The translations under genes and the position numbers were made by a program. A DNA stretch of 64,000 nt, taken from assembly GCA_022747635.1 (NCBI GenBank), contig JAKTNV010000010.1:43830027-43894026 (forward strand), read 5' to 3'. Of the stretch, positions 37,160-49,697 are shown piece by piece. This DNA comes from Hetaerina americana. Taxonomy: Eukaryota; Arthropoda; Insecta; Odonata; Calopterygidae. The notes below the pieces were generated by a model. It saw only the letters and a program-made list of their open reading frames with translations, ran no database searches and was not told where the DNA came from. Position 1 is the first letter of the stretch; each line of letters begins with the position of its first letter.

Positions 37160-38974
37160 TCAGGTAGGATCGGGTGGGAGTAGGTTAGGGATATCAGGAG
37201 AGCCAGGCCCTTGTCTCGTTTTAGTCTTTTTCTGCTGAGGAGTTTCCTTCGGTGGGGGGAAATTACGATGAGGTTGGTTAAGGGTAGGATGAAAGGTTAT
37301 ATTTGCCGGCAGGTTTAGGCGTCTCTTCTTTTTAGGGATGCACGTTTTAGATTTTACCAGTTGGTGTGGGTAGGGGTAAATACCAGAAGGTAGTGACGAG
37401 GACCAAAGGTTTGCGATGAGAGGATTTTTTGACTGTTCAAGCGACTTCCTGTAACTTATTAGGGCGGCATAAATGGCCTCATTTATTGTTGGAAGGTTAA
37501 GTTCTCTGAAAACATTCACTGTTGGAATAAACCAGCGTGCTCCTCCAAGCCGGCGAGCAATCTTGTTTTGCCAAGTCTGTACTTTCTTTAACGCAAATGC
37601 AGGGGCTGTGGCCCATATTGGAGATGCATACAGAATTTGAGGAAGTAATACTGACTTTAGGATATTCAATTTATTCGAAAGAGAGGTTTTTGAGGTTTGA
37701 GTAAGAAGAGGATGTAAGGCAAATGCGGTGGAGCGGATTTTGGAAATTTTATGATTGATATGAGGAACGAAGGATAATTTAGAGTCCATTACTACACCTA
37801 AAAATGTGTGGGTTGGTTTCTGTGGGAGAATGTGTTGATTTAAGGTAAGATAGGTATTGTTATATTTTGTCGGGTGTCGAGTGAAGCATACTTTGGTGCA
37901 TTTAGAGGGATTTACAGATAATCTCCACTCAGCAAGCCAGGACTCGATAAGATCAAGGTGTGCTTGCAGAGCGTCTGTGGTTTTGTAAGGCCACCAGCTC
38001 TGAGCTGCAATGGCTGTGTCATCGGCGTAGAGGAATAGGTGAGTATCAGGGTGGATGGGAATGTCATCTATATAAATGTTGAACAGTAATGGACTTAGGA
38101 CGGCACCTTGGGGTACACCTGTGTAGATATTATGGTATCTCGATTTGTAGGAATGGTGGGAAATGGAAAAGGTGCGGTTAGATAAGAAGGATTGAATCAA
38201 TTTTAGGAGGTATAACGGGATGTTCTTTTGGCTCAGCTTGTAAAGCAAACCTTCATGCCACACTTTGTCAAATGCTTGGCTAATGTCAAGGAATACTGCA
38301 GAGGTTACAAGTTTAGTGTTAAAACCGGAGGTAATCAATTCCGTAAGTCGGTTAATTTGGTGAACAGTGGATGTTTTGGCTGTGAACCCAAATTGTTCGT
38401 TTCTGTATAGTGGATGAGAAAGTTGTTTGAGGCGGTTCAGAATGAGTTTCTCTAAGAGCTTACCAAGGGTGCAGGTGAGAGAGATAGGTCTGTAGCTGTC
38501 CACGTCGGATAGGTCCTTGCCTGGTTTGGGGAGAAGGATAATGTCTGAGGCCTTCCAAGCTTTTGGGAAGTACGAGGTTGCAAAACAGGAGTTTATAATG
38601 TCAGTGAGGAAGTCTATGTATGGTGATGGGAGTAATTTAACAGCTTTTGTTGGTATACAGTCAGGACCAGAGGAGCATTTATTGGGAAATGATGCAATAG
38701 CATTGGCAACCTCCCTAGGGGAGCAAGTTATGGGTTCTGGTGTAGGGGAATAGAGAATGGAGGAAGAAAAGGTGATGATGTCAGTGTTTTTGGTTGGCAT
38801 AGTATGAGGTGCAAATGTATTGGTCATTCTATTGAGGAAGGCTTTTCCACGTTCCTTGTCTGAGTTTAATATACAACCATTTATTTTTAAAGGAGGTACG
38901 GTTTTTGTTGGATTTCTGAGTGTCCGGGCCATTTTCCACAACGAGTTGTCGTTTCTGGAAAGGTTGGCTATTTT
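37160..38974 (-). CDS. Jockey-clade LINE ORF2, reverse transcriptase (endonuclease missing)
   Basis: This copies element RNA into DNA at the insertion site. The frame runs from an in-frame stop (TAG at 38977-38975) to TGA at 37160, about 604 codons with no internal stop. There is no true start: it is the 3' part of a longer ORF2. Numbering from the Leu (TTG) codon at 38941, the reverse transcriptase shows YRPISL near 150-155, motif A FLDISQAFDKV with catalytic D219 and D225, GVPQGAVLSP at 275-284, and catalytic YADD at 305-308. After it come the thumb-like FLGVVMDSKLSF and the Jockey-type ARWF...LNLPTINEAI region. The upstream linker (NSLWKMARTL) is typical of the endonuclease to reverse transcriptase junction. 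The C-terminus is Pro/Lys-rich. Intact catalytic residues and a long open frame suggest a fairly recent insertion, yet it cannot move on its own without the endonuclease. Confidence 0.93.
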   Translation of the reverse strand, partial: KIANLSRNDNSLWKMARTLRNPTKTVPPLKINGCILNSDKERGKAFLNRMTNTFAPHTMPTKNTDIITFSSSILYSPTPEPITCSPREVANAIASFPNKCSSGPDCIPTKAVKLLPSPYIDFLTDIINSCFATSYFPKAWKASDIILLPKPGKDLSDVDSYRPISLTCTLGKLLEKLILNRLKQLSHPLYRNEQFGFTAKTSTVHQINRLTELITSGFNTKLVTSAVFLDISQAFDKVWHEGLLYKLSQKNIPLYLLKLIQSFLSNRTFSISHHSYKSRYHNIYTGVPQGAVLSPLLFNIYIDDIPIHPDTHLFLYADDTAIAAQSWWPYKTTDALQAHLDLIESWLAEWRLSVNPSKCTKVCFTRHPTKYNNTYLTLNQHILPQKPTHTFLGVVMDSKLSFVPHINHKISKIRSTAFALHPLLTQTSKTSLSNKLNILKSVLLPQILYASPIWATAPAFALKKVQTWQNKIARRLGGARWFIPTVNVFRELNLPTINEAIYAALISYRKSLEQSKNPLIANLWSSSLPSGIYPYPHQLVKSKTCIPKKKRRLNLPANITFHPTLNQPHRNFPPPKETPQQKKTKTRQGPGSPDIPNLLPPDPT

Positions 38975-38985
38975 CTACGCAGGAG

Positions 38986-41900
38986 GGTTTTTCGACAGTG
39001 GCAATAAACATCGATAATTTTTAATAGTCTAGAAAAATATAGGCTCGTGTATTTTCATGTTGACAACGTACGTCGACATCATATTAACTATCATTGCCGG
39101 AGTTGAATATTTAAACAGTAAAAGAAAGGAATTATTTCGGCAAAAATTTCAGGCCCTTATTAAAAAAACGGATTTCTCTAAGTAACTTCAAGGACTGCCC
39201 CTTGCATTTTTCGCATCTAAACCGAAATTTAGTTCTTTCATCGATACGAAATGAATTATAAATAAAATTTAAATTTCATGTTGAAGTAGAAATATCACAA
39301 TGGTTAGCATGGAAAAAAAGGCTAGTGGCCAACTTTGCGAAGGAAAGAAAATTATCAAAACATGTGTATTTAATACTTCCGTGTGCTCATGTGAGTGTAA
39401 ACTTGGTAGTTAACCCATTTAGTCGAGCGGAAGGAGATGACCGGGAAAACGAACCTGCTGCAACAGCAGAACTGCTTAAATTCCTTGGTTAACGCCCTAC
39501 TTTTTTTTCGCGTTTGGCTTCAAAGTAAACTCGTTCGCCGGAGCAGCTGTGAATTCACGTCCCTCCTGGAACGCATAATTGAATCTCTCACGAAATTAGC
39601 GGCATAATCATTGGGGTTAGTCCAAGGGGCTGGACAGTAGGGGACGGCGGCGAAGACTCTCTCGAAAGTGGTGGCGGATAAAAGCGGGAGGAGACACCCT
39701 CCTCTCCTGTTTGCGAAGGGATTGACTCACGGGGAATCCTTCGGCAATTAAGCCTGTTCGTCGCCTCATTGTCGAAAGTGTGTGTCGAGCGCCGTGTGTG
39801 TTTGTGTGTGTTTCCCCGCGTGGGCGGATGTTTGTGTGAGCGAGCTCGTCATGCCACGCTATGCGGAGATTTCTTTATATTTTTCCGCCGGGCAAAGACC
39901 TCCTCCCTCCCTCCCACCCTCCGCCCCGCCCCTTCCTCGCCGTCTCTCCTTTTCTCTCCGTCCTTCGCTCTCTCTCTGCCACTCGCCGACTCATCGGGTG
40001 TCAGAGGAGGGGACCGAGGCGGTGGGGGGAGAGAGAGAGAGGGGGGGATGGGAACCTTGGGGCATGGGCGGGGGTGGATTTGCTGGTGGAAATTTTCCTC
40101 CTTTTGCTAATTCTCTCTTTTGCCGGAGGGTTGAAATTGGCAAGGCGAACCAGGAGGCGACCGCTTTAAGGAAGAAGAGGCGAAGCAGTCTTGACTGTTC
40201 GATGCCTTCAATTCGAGACTGTTTAAACCTTTGTCGAACCCCTTATTCAAACGAGAGAATGGATGGTTGCGATGGCATGCGTATTAGATGATAGGCTTAT
40301 TGTAAATAGATGTGTGCGCCTTGCTAGCTAAATCCGTTGCTTTTATCCATTTTGTATTCTGTAAACAGGATATTTAACAGTTTCAATTAATATGAAAGAG
40401 GGAAAATGAAAAAGGACGATGTTAGAGCCTAAAGATCGAAGATCTTGTTCAGCCGTAAAGGTGCTGATGTAACAGCCCTGGTCTCGAAGGGGGGGGGGGG
40501 CTTTTACTTGGAAAATAGCAATTATGCATCATGTTCATTGCAAATGAGTCTGGTTATGTTTTTTATTCAAATGTTAGTATATTTTCTTCACTTCGTTCCC
40601 TTTCGGGGTAGGGAGAGTCAAAAAAGCCCAATTTTATTTTATTTCAGTGAACAACCCCTTCGACAAATGTTTTCCATACTCCGTTATCCATATGGACATA
40701 CCTAAGTCTTTAGCGTATTTCGCGCATTCATCCATGCTCCTGTTCTTCCGTTCCTGAGATTTCCAATACGCCTCGTCTTTAAAGCCCCTTCCACCGTATC
40801 CACTTGCCTTTCTCGGGCTACCCTTCCTCTTTTACAATTTCCTCTTCTCCCATGCCTTCGTTTGGAGATTCGAATGTATTAAAGTATGCAGACGTTTCCG
40901 CAATATTATGTGGCTTAGGGTCCCGGAACTCACCTAATTGTCCACTAATTGATCTGTGAAGTGACGTGTTGGAGAAGCCTTTTAATTTTTTTATTCTTGT
41001 AACCGCAGTTAAGTGGGGAAAGCCGTGTTCAAATCATGTTGAATGTTTCTGTTTTCGATTCCGTGGAATACTGCACGTTTGGAATAAATTATCTGCGGAG
41101 TATCCGTCCAAATTTTTCAACGGGAGTTTCCGTTAGTCATCGTACTAGTATTTCCGCTTAAACTGGAATGCTTGAAGAATTTTCGATTGAGATAAATGGA
41201 AGTACTCGGGTGGGGAGAAAGATTGAAAATTTCGGAGGAAAAATTGGCATAATTGGAAAATGACGCGGCTGAAACCTCCAGTCGGAAGCATCGCAGCTAA
41301 TTTATTTAATTGCTCAATCCAATAGAATTTATTTTACAAAAAGAACTCCATTAAGCACATTACTATTTTGAAAGAGTAAAAAGTATGAACCCAAATTGGA
41401 AAGATTTTTGTCTTTTTACAGCGATGATTCAGATATTTGAAAAGATATTAAGTAGTTAATAAGATCATTTTAAAATAAATAACATGAGGTATAGAAAAAA
41501 ATTAGTTTTTTTATCCTAGGTTGCCGCAAATTTTCCGCAACTGTAAACATAATTCATCTCGATTACAATCAAGTTTTATATTCACTCTGAAAATATCCGT
41601 CTAGAATGTGTGCGGTCATGATTTTTTAGAAAATTTACTCACCCTGTCTTCGCAAAAAGTATTAAATGTCTAATTTAAACAAAGAATATTTTATGTACAT
41701 ATTAAGAGTTGTTAACATCTAAAAAAATATTGAATATCAAATTTCATGAACAGATTGAAGCAGTGCAAAAAAAGTGAAATTATTTAAAATTAACCAGAAG
41801 ATTTTTTCAATTTCTTAAAATTCATCCTAAAGCGTTGATAAGGTTTTGTAAGTGATGTTTTGTGTGAACAGAATGCTCCTTGCTCCCATATATCCTTCCC

Positions 41901-44900
41901 TTTCTCTTTCTACTTACCATCCATTCCCAGATATTTCATTTGCCTCTACTAGGGTCCGAATGATCTCTCATCCATTCCCTTCTCTGGAGACCTACAAATA
42001 TTTTCTTAGGTGCATGCTCAACCTGATCTTAGTAAACAGTACTAAAATAATGTTTTTTGGCTTGCCAAAAAAATAATATTATTTTTTCCGTAAGTATCTT
42101 TGAAATTGAAATATCGATACCAAATCACGAAGGCCCTTGTCTGTCCGAGGCAATAAAGAATGAAACTGATTGCACTTTAATATCCTTTGGCGAGTTTACT
42201 TTTTTCTGGGAGAAAATGGTTCCATTTTTTGAACATATTGTTGTATTTATCCGATTTGTTGGAAAGATGTCCCTGGGGGGGGATAATTTTTTTCTTATTA
42301 TAATACATTACGTGAGCGAGTGAGTCATTATTTTAGGACCCAGCAAGGCGGTGAATCAGCACTTTTTTTTAACTTAGCGGATAACCGTCCGATCCAATTA
42401 CGCCCTACGCTTTTGTAATGCGATTTACTGCGTGAGTGATAGCAGTGCGCCATTTGAAACGAGTAATCTCAGAGGAGGACTGTTGTTTTGCCAAAAATTT
42501 TTGTCGGATTTCAAAAATATGACGGGTCACTCTCGAGATTAAAAGGGCAAAATTTGTCAAAGAGGGTGGCCCGGGATCGACGTGCTATTTTCGGGGTGAA
42601 GGTGAGAGAGATGAGTGAGGGGTGCGTGCAGAATACGATCCGTCCATTATCGGCCTGCCGCGTCCGGCTTTATGCATCCTCTCTTTCCGAGCAAGCCCTT
42701 CCTCTCCGGCGAAACGCGTGCATGAATGAGCAGTCATTCGTCCCGTAGCTTCCTCCCCGTCCTTCCTCATTCTTCCTCTCTCTCCCCCCCCCCCCCAAAT
42801 CACCCCGTCCGGGGGCGCTTTTCGCATGCCCGGGTCCCGCTGGGTCGTGTTAGTCACGCGATTAAGATCCCTTTCTCTCTCTTTCGCGCTAGAAATGGGA
42901 TCCCGGAGTCACTTTCTTCGCGAAAAGAGCTTTGTAGGGTGGGGCGGGTAAGTATGAAGCGGGGGGGAAGTGTATGGATGGATCTTATCCGCAGTCGAAT
43001 GATGGAGACGCTCTCTCGATTGCTGGAGGAAAGGGTTTTTTGTGGGATCGATTTCACGAAAAAAATTTTGCGCTGCGCCTCGCATGTCTTTTCCCTATTT
43101 TAGCCAGCTAGGTTACGACGCAAGAGTATTTTTGATCTGATTTCGTTAGTATTAGTCATGTGTATGGGTTTTCAATTGACAGTTGGTCATGTCAAGGTAG
43201 CGTAATTAGCTCTCCCTCTCTCAATGTACGCTTTCAACTGAAGGAAGACATGGGTGGCCCATTCGGTAAAGGGCTTCATAAGAACTATAACCTTTAAAAT
43301 CTCACCACATTTCCACTCAAAATAAAAACTGTATCCAACTCATTGTCGTGTAATATATATTTGAAATTAAAGTTTCATAAAAATTTTATAAAACTCGAAA
43401 TGGCTCAATATTTAATTGTTTTCTTTCTTATTTTCCAGGTAAGTTTCGAGCGTCAACATTCACTGCTTAGCGCGCCCGAGTTCAGACCCCACTGTACGGT
43501 ATGTCAATCTGTATATGATTGTTAATCCTAAGGAGTAGGCAAGACGGATGCTGTCAGACAATCCGCCAGTGGTCTGTGGTGTGCTTATGCGCCAGTGGTG
43601 TGCTCAGAGGGTTGAACGAATGACAATCTTTGAAAGAGGTGAGCTCGCGCATGATCCAAGTGGGTCATTAGTCGCATGAATCGGCGATTTCTCCCGAAAG
43701 GCGATAAGCATTTCCGTGAAGCCGATTATTGCTTTAGCGATTTTGCCCGCGATCAATACTGCCTGTAGGCGGCGAATGAGTTAAATGTCAATTCTGAGTA
43801 AATAAGAAACGTCTTTTCCTTGTAATATTATTAAATCGGTGGTGAGGAAGCATCTACAAGTATGGGGCTAATCGATGACTCTGAGGTGAGCGTTATAAAT
43901 CAGCTCACATCTGTGGTGGTAGTCTCGGAGAAAGCATCCAAGTCAAAAAATAATTATTGGCGTAGGATCGTCCTAAGGGTTGAGAGACGACAGCTCATTC
44001 TGTAGACCTTACTGCCTTAAGTATGGATTGTTTTATTTTTATAGTAATTCATAATTTTGTTTTAGTGTCTCAGATTTGTATATAATTTTAAAGGATTTAC
44101 TCCCAAGTATTGTTATTAGCGTGCGAATTCAGCTGTGTAAAATAAAAATTGAGCATTCAAACAAATTAATTACAATAAATGAATTGATAAATAATTAAAT
44201 GACTTGTTTATCCTTCATTTAAGAGTATTTTTCATGCACGGTATTTGATCTGTGTAGCTCGAGCATTTTGTCTGAATATTTTAATTCAAATTGATTTTAT
44301 TCCTTGATATTGATAATTGATTATATATTGTGGTGTATATTATTAAAACATTTCTTCACATAATAGATTATCCTGTTGATTTAGAAGCATGCGATAATAG
44401 ATGATCTTAATGCCAGTAGATAAGATCCCCGTACGGATTTTTTAAGATTTTTTAAATGTAGAAAAAATTGGCCATAAAATCCTTGTATATTTGGTGAAGT
44501 TCAACGAGCGGACGATTAAATAGCTAATAAATATGGTACATCAATTGAACCCTTTATCAGGACTACATCTTTTTGCCATTCTACTCGCTTGACATCATTG
44601 CGCCATTTCTTGGGGCTTTGCTGAGGCTTTGATAAGCACCGCCCAGACTCGCAGGCTTTTTATGTTCTCTTCCTGCGGCGGTGGGCGAGGGTGGAAGTTC
44701 TCGGGATTTTACTCGGATGTCTGGTTTCGGGGGCACCGCGGTTCGTCCCCAGGACATAAAAACACAAGCCCTCTGTTGTCGACGCACTAATCAAAACTTG
44801 ACAAGCCCCCGAAGTGCAGCGGAGCCTAAATGTCCCCTTCGAAAGCAGGAGTAAAAAAAAAGTAAAGAGCTCAAATGTGGGATTTACCGAAAAAGTTTCG

Positions 44901-45424
44901 AACCGAGTAAATGATAGTGGTGAAAGTTTTTATCAGTTGTTAGGGGAGCGGTAAACAACCCGAAAGTCGTCTCGTTCTTATGGCTCGTTCCACGAGAAGT
45001 GGTGTGGGGCAAGGAGTTCTTTGCATGATCGGAATATTCGGTGTGGGGTGAGAGGGCGGCGGGTCGAGGACCACGGTTAAGGAGGAGAGGTGAAGGGGCG
45101 GGCGTCGAACTCAACAGTGCTCTCCGGTGAGTGACTCACCCCCCCCCCTTCCGGCTTGCATTCTCTCGTTTTCCGCCTTCAAATCTTCTTCCTCCCGCCA
45201 AACCCCCAACCACTCTGAACCCCGCCCCACCCTCGAGTGCGTTGAGTCACCCGCAGAGTATTTTATTGCTCCCTAGTTCTAAACGAGTTACAAAAAGAAG
45301 CATGTATGTTACGAAATACCCGGTAACACTAGTGTTTCCGAAAGACTTTCCGAATTTGATTTCATTTTAAATCGACAAATTTACTATGGGCGTAAGAATA
45401 TTTTTTAAATAATTGTGTTAGAAC
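38986..45424. other. No recognised gene; GC-rich patches
   Basis: Pyrimidine/purine-rich patches occur at about 39880-40080 and 42590-42965, with overlapping frames on both strands and no family signature. A block AGCATCGCAGCT near 41285-41300 is shared with the inverted repeat at 19679-19800. Otherwise AT-rich, nothing recognised. Confidence 0.4.
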
Positions 45425-45480
45425 CAAGCAGGTAGAAGTTGGGATTCGGATCCGATGGTCACGGGTTCAAATCCAGAGGA
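45425..45480 (+). repeat. tRNA-like fragment next to SINE family A
   Basis: It holds a good box B (CGGGTTCAAATCC at 45462-45474) preceded by an anticodon-arm-like hairpin (GGATTCGGATCC). The 5' half is unclear. It lies immediately before a second, fuller tRNA-like head, so two heads are in tandem. Confidence 0.45.
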
Positions 45481-45491
45481 TGCATCTGGAG

Positions 45492-45755
45492 GGGACGCGG
45501 TAGTCCAAGGGTTTAGCATTGGACTACTGACCGGAGGACCCAGGTTCAATTCCCGGGCATGCTTGTCTGGTACCATTAGCTCTATCCAAACTGTGTGATT
45601 TTTCGTTTACTATATTTACCTGAGATACAATAGCAGGCCCTGGGAAAGGAACTGCCCCCCCCCCCACTATCCTGATGTGTGAATTTCACACGCCGTTGGT
45701 CTTAGTACTGGGTGAACTCTAGCATCACATACTAAACCGACCTTCGGGTTCATTA
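45492..45755 (+). repeat. tRNA-derived SINE, family A
   Basis: Head at about 45492-45560 with box A TAGTCCAAGGG (45501-45511) and box B AGGTTCAATTCCC (45542-45554). The body has GGAACTGCC then a run of C to about 45665, GTGTGAATTTCACACGCC, GGTCTTAGTACTGGG and TAAACCGACC. Block order matches the minus-strand copy at 28965-29214, which makes this a dispersed SINE family rather than a tRNA gene. Confidence 0.78.
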
Positions 45756-45829
45756 CTACGTTTATGGTTTTTATATCTGGATATCTCAATCGTAATTTTA
45801 TGGCTGCTGGATCTTTTTGGGAAACGGTA

Positions 45830-45935
45830 GGGGGAGTCAATAGGGAAAAGGAACTGCACCCAAAACGTGTGAATATTCATTCGCCGGATGTGCTAAGTAC
45901 AGGGTACTACCCTCACCTCTCAAAACAATCTAATA
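45830..45935 (+). repeat. Partial SINE family A body
   Basis: GGAACTGCACCC, GTGTGAATATTCAT and GCTAAGTACAGGG occur in family A order just downstream of the fuller copy. No head is present. Possibly a truncated tandem copy. Confidence 0.5.
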
Positions 45936-48462
45936 AATAGATACGAAATGGTGAGCATATCTAAATTTAGAGTAAATGGGGATAAATTTCGTCGCTAGAG
46001 GACAAGATGCAGGTCAAGTTATTGTACCTAGTGGTGCGAAATTTATTTTCCACAAAAAAAACCGCAGAGCGTTCGAGTGTTTAGTGAGACCCGAGTGGGT
46101 GAGTCTTGAATGGCGTTTAATTTGATCCTGGTTCAGGATTAATCTCTCCGCAAATCACTCCGCGAAGCTCTCCATCATTCCTTCCAACCTCATAAATGCG
46201 ATTGGCACAATTATTGACTGCTACGGGAGTTTGTTCTCAATTTCCCTCAATCAGTTAAAACCATTTACGATGGCTATTTATGTATGTATTATTGGCGTTT
46301 GTAACTACTTAGGGTACTCGATAGCCGTTGGAAGTCGCTTGAATCGACCCAGTGGCGTGTTTACGATTGACGAGCATTGATTGAATGGTCGCAGATTGAT
46401 TGAATCGCCTCTCGTGTTTTACTGTAATCAACTTGAGTTTTTGTTGTTATTTTTTTGTTTTAACAGTAGTTTTGCTTATAATCCTCGCCCTCAGCTAGCG
46501 TGACGTGATAAGCATCACTTATTTGGTGACTCCATGGAAGGTGGCTGCGGGACGCAAGTTTTCACCAGGTTTTCATCATCATCTTTCCTCTTCTTCCTCG
46601 TTCCACCTCCTCTTCCCCGATCACCCGCTAACGAACTGCCTAATGGGTGACTCGCCCTTGGGGCCGTGAGACCACTTCCTCGGGAGATGCGCCCTTTTCC
46701 TCATCTCCCCCCCTCCCCGTCTCCCACGTCGCTTACCCCTTCCCTCTGCCGTTTTCTCGATGCTCATGGGTTCCTTGCACCGCGCTGCGTGACCAACGCC
46801 ACCTCCATAACAGTAATTCTCGGGGCGACTTTGCACACGCAATCCGGATGCATGCACAAACTCACCCCAATCTCCCCACCTCTCCCGCGTCTTGATTTTC
46901 TTTTTTTTTTGTTTAATCGGTCGCCGTCAGAATCCTCGCCAATTGCACTTGCTCTCCTCTACTTCTCTCGCAAACCTTACTGCAAACTTACGCCAGAGAT
47001 GGGTAAAATCCCCTAAGTAATTTGCATTGTAGATTTTTTTTGTTTCATTATCACAGAGAATTCGCAGACGAAGGTGGTACGCGATAAAAAAATGTTGGAA
47101 TAAAAATATTATCACCAGAATAAGACGGTAGGGTTGAACCACTTTGATGGATGACACCAGACCATTCGCATCCATGTAATGTTGCGTTGATTTGATACGG
47201 TATAAGGAGTAAATAATCAAATTTGAGGTGTAAAATGATGAAATATAATTTTCCTGCGTATAAGGTGATGTTTTTTATCGATCCCAGCCAGTTTCGCGAC
47301 TTGGGTGCTCAACCTATTTGTGACCAAAGGCTTTGTCATACTCGCGTTGTTTTTTTTTTAATGCTGCCATCAATGCAGAATGTGGGTCTCTTAGTTTTAA
47401 AATGCCTCGAGGGAGTAGCATCCTTATCCGTCACCGCATTGAAATTTATGGGAGTAATAATTTTTTAAGCATGTCGTCGGGCACGCAGCTTATTCCTCCT
47501 TTTTCCTGTGTTCTTACCATGTCTCAATCCGCCTCTCAGGTATAGGAAAAACGAATGTCATTGTCTTTAAGGTTACCGACCCTTAGGTAGACATGCAGAA
47601 CAATGGCTGGTGAGCTCGAATTGTCTGCTTGAGGAAAGTTGTTTTTTTAAATCTTTTCAGAGGATTGAATTTTAATTCAGGATAAAAAGTGATGTGAGAT
47701 CATTTTCCCTTTATCGAGGAAAAAAGCACAAATGTGGTAAAGAAAATATGGAAACTCTTTCATAGGCTTTTTATTCGAGGCATCAAACAAGAAACTAATC
47801 AGAATGAAATCTGAAAATAACATGTAGTAACTTGTATTTCATGATTTTCTTGACACATGCGTTTTCTATTAATCCATAAGGATTGTTACGGGAATGTAAA
47901 CTAGCGAATTTATTGAATAATTTTGACACATACTGCTGACAGTAGTAGCAGAGGAAATGATACTGAGAAACATCGTGTCATGTATCATTAATCCTGGAGC
48001 GCAGTATTTGTCGTAGTTAGATATTCTGTTTTGAACTGCTGAAACTCGGTATCCCAGAAACTATTTTGCGTGTTAAGCTCATTCCAGTTTCCAAAGGTGA
48101 ATTTTCGTAATTATTTTTTCAGTTACTGTGATTTTTCCGTGATAAGGGCAGATCCAGGATTGACTTTAGGGGAAGGGGGTGGGGTGTCAGGGCACTCCTT
48201 ACTTCAGTGTTGAGTCTGGAGGGAGAATAATGAAGTCAGAATTCTCTTTACGTGACTGGAAAGGTTCTATTCCTGATTTCTCCAATGACCCCGGCTCACA
48301 TTTATTTATTTTCATCGCAATTATTGCCAAATATAGGGAATCTTAAATGAATTCAATCTAATTCCTTCGCGGATACCCTATATCTGCGTCGTGCGCTACA
48401 TTTGTCTTCGTTAGCGAGAAACGACGTCTCTTTACTTTTCTTTTTACATTTTTTACTGGCGT
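45936..48462. other. No recognised gene
   Basis: AT-rich sequence with a pyrimidine-rich patch at about 46580-46760. No repeat or coding sequence recognised. Confidence 0.45.
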
Positions 48463-48557
48463 TTCCCTTTGATTGGAATCGTGGCAGCTTTTAAACGCAA
48501 ATGAAGTATTGTGTACTGCCTTTTTCCGCCTCAATACATCACTGGTTGGCATTTAAC
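48463..48557 (-). repeat. Diverged direct repeat, copy 1 (possible old coding fragment)
   Basis: About 95 bp matching 49116-49212 with a few small gaps, with shared blocks GGCGTTTC, ATGAAGTATT, CTGCCT and GGTTGGCAT. On the minus strand both copies open with Met-Pro-Thr and share NTS, NQ and ETP at matching positions. This may be part of a decayed element or duplicated exon; the family is not recognised. Confidence 0.5.
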
Positions 48558-49115
48558 CTTTTCCATGCTATTCGACCGACGAACTCCACATCCGCGTGTT
48601 CTTTTTGTACGTGATCCCTATGAAGGATCGCTGAATAAAGCAGCCACTTATAACTTTTCTGATCGTTTAAAAAAAAATTTGGGTATTCTTAAATTTTAAT
48701 TTTTCCATAAAGGAAATGTAAGAAATCTAATATTCATTTATATTTTGATCCGTAAGACAAGCAGTTGAAGAGTGACGGGAAATTCCCTCAAGTTATGGCA
48801 AACAACTTGAATTATTTCCTACAAATTGAATTTTGACGCCTTTTGCGTAGACTTTGGGCATTGACATTGGTTATCAAAGAGCTAGGAATCGAGGACACTG
48901 ACGTGAAAGTTTTCCCAATGTGAATTTTTCACACTTCAGGCAGTGAAATTATCGATAAATTTTCGAAGCGCATAAACGACAGGTGTTAATAGTAAAAAAA
49001 GAGTTTGAGGTTGCTATTGCTTAAAGTAGAGGTAATGACAACATTGATTGCATGTAACTGTGCCTTACACTCGTGGATTCCTCCCCGCAGTCATGAGGAG
49101 TGATTGGCTGTTCCC

Positions 49116-49212
49116 CTGGCGTTTCAATTTGATTGTAGAAGTGGAAGCTTAAAACCGCAGATGAAGTATTATCTGCTGCCTCTTTTCCGGCTCTATGCAT
49201 CACGGTTGGCAT
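49116..49212 (-). repeat. Diverged direct repeat, copy 2
   Basis: Partner of 48463-48557 in the same orientation, 650 bp downstream. On the minus strand the frame 49212-49021 begins MPT and keeps NTS, NQ and ETP. No function assigned. Confidence 0.5.
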
Positions 49213-49697
49213 GTCATCTTTTCCTAGCCGATCATCCTTATGTACATTTATTCTTCTTCAAACGTACGATCGCCATCTCGATAAATCGAAAATGCCCGAT
49301 CGTTTCATCACATAAGCGTAATTCCCCTTCGTTTGCTTTTCTCCCGACTATTATTTCCCTTCTCCTATTAACTGATTGCTAAGAATTCTCCCGATTCTTC
49401 GTTATTCTCTGGATGTGTCGAGTAATATTTTTTCGTGCAATCAATTTTTAAACAACGGGTTGGACGTCGCGTCATAATACCGTTACGGTCACTTGTGTGC
49501 TCATCAAAATATATGTTCGAGTCAGATCATGACTTCGTGCTGTGGAAATATAATTGTCTGCATACACTGTGACTTGGCGGTTTGGAAAATTATCTCCGAG
49601 CTCATCGCTCCAATAGAAAGTCTTCTATCAAGAGTTTCCGTCGAAATTTATGCCGAGCTGAGACAGATCACGCAGATTTACATGCAACTAGATCTTC
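49213..49697. other. No recognised gene
   Basis: AT-rich sequence between the direct repeat and the SINE array. Nothing recognised. Confidence 0.45.

Larger units (their letters stand above)
37092..38985 (-). mobile_element. Jockey-clade LINE, 5'-truncated
   Basis: Minus-strand non-LTR retrotransposon. The 3' end is marked by 14 T on the plus strand (37092-37105), read as a poly(A) tail, about 54 bp after the ORF2 stop. The preserved part starts in the linker before the reverse transcriptase; the endonuclease and ORF1 are missing. Such 5' truncation is the usual outcome of target-primed reverse transcription. A clean 5' boundary or target-site duplication was not identified, so the outer limit near 38985 is approximate. 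Confidence 0.85.
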
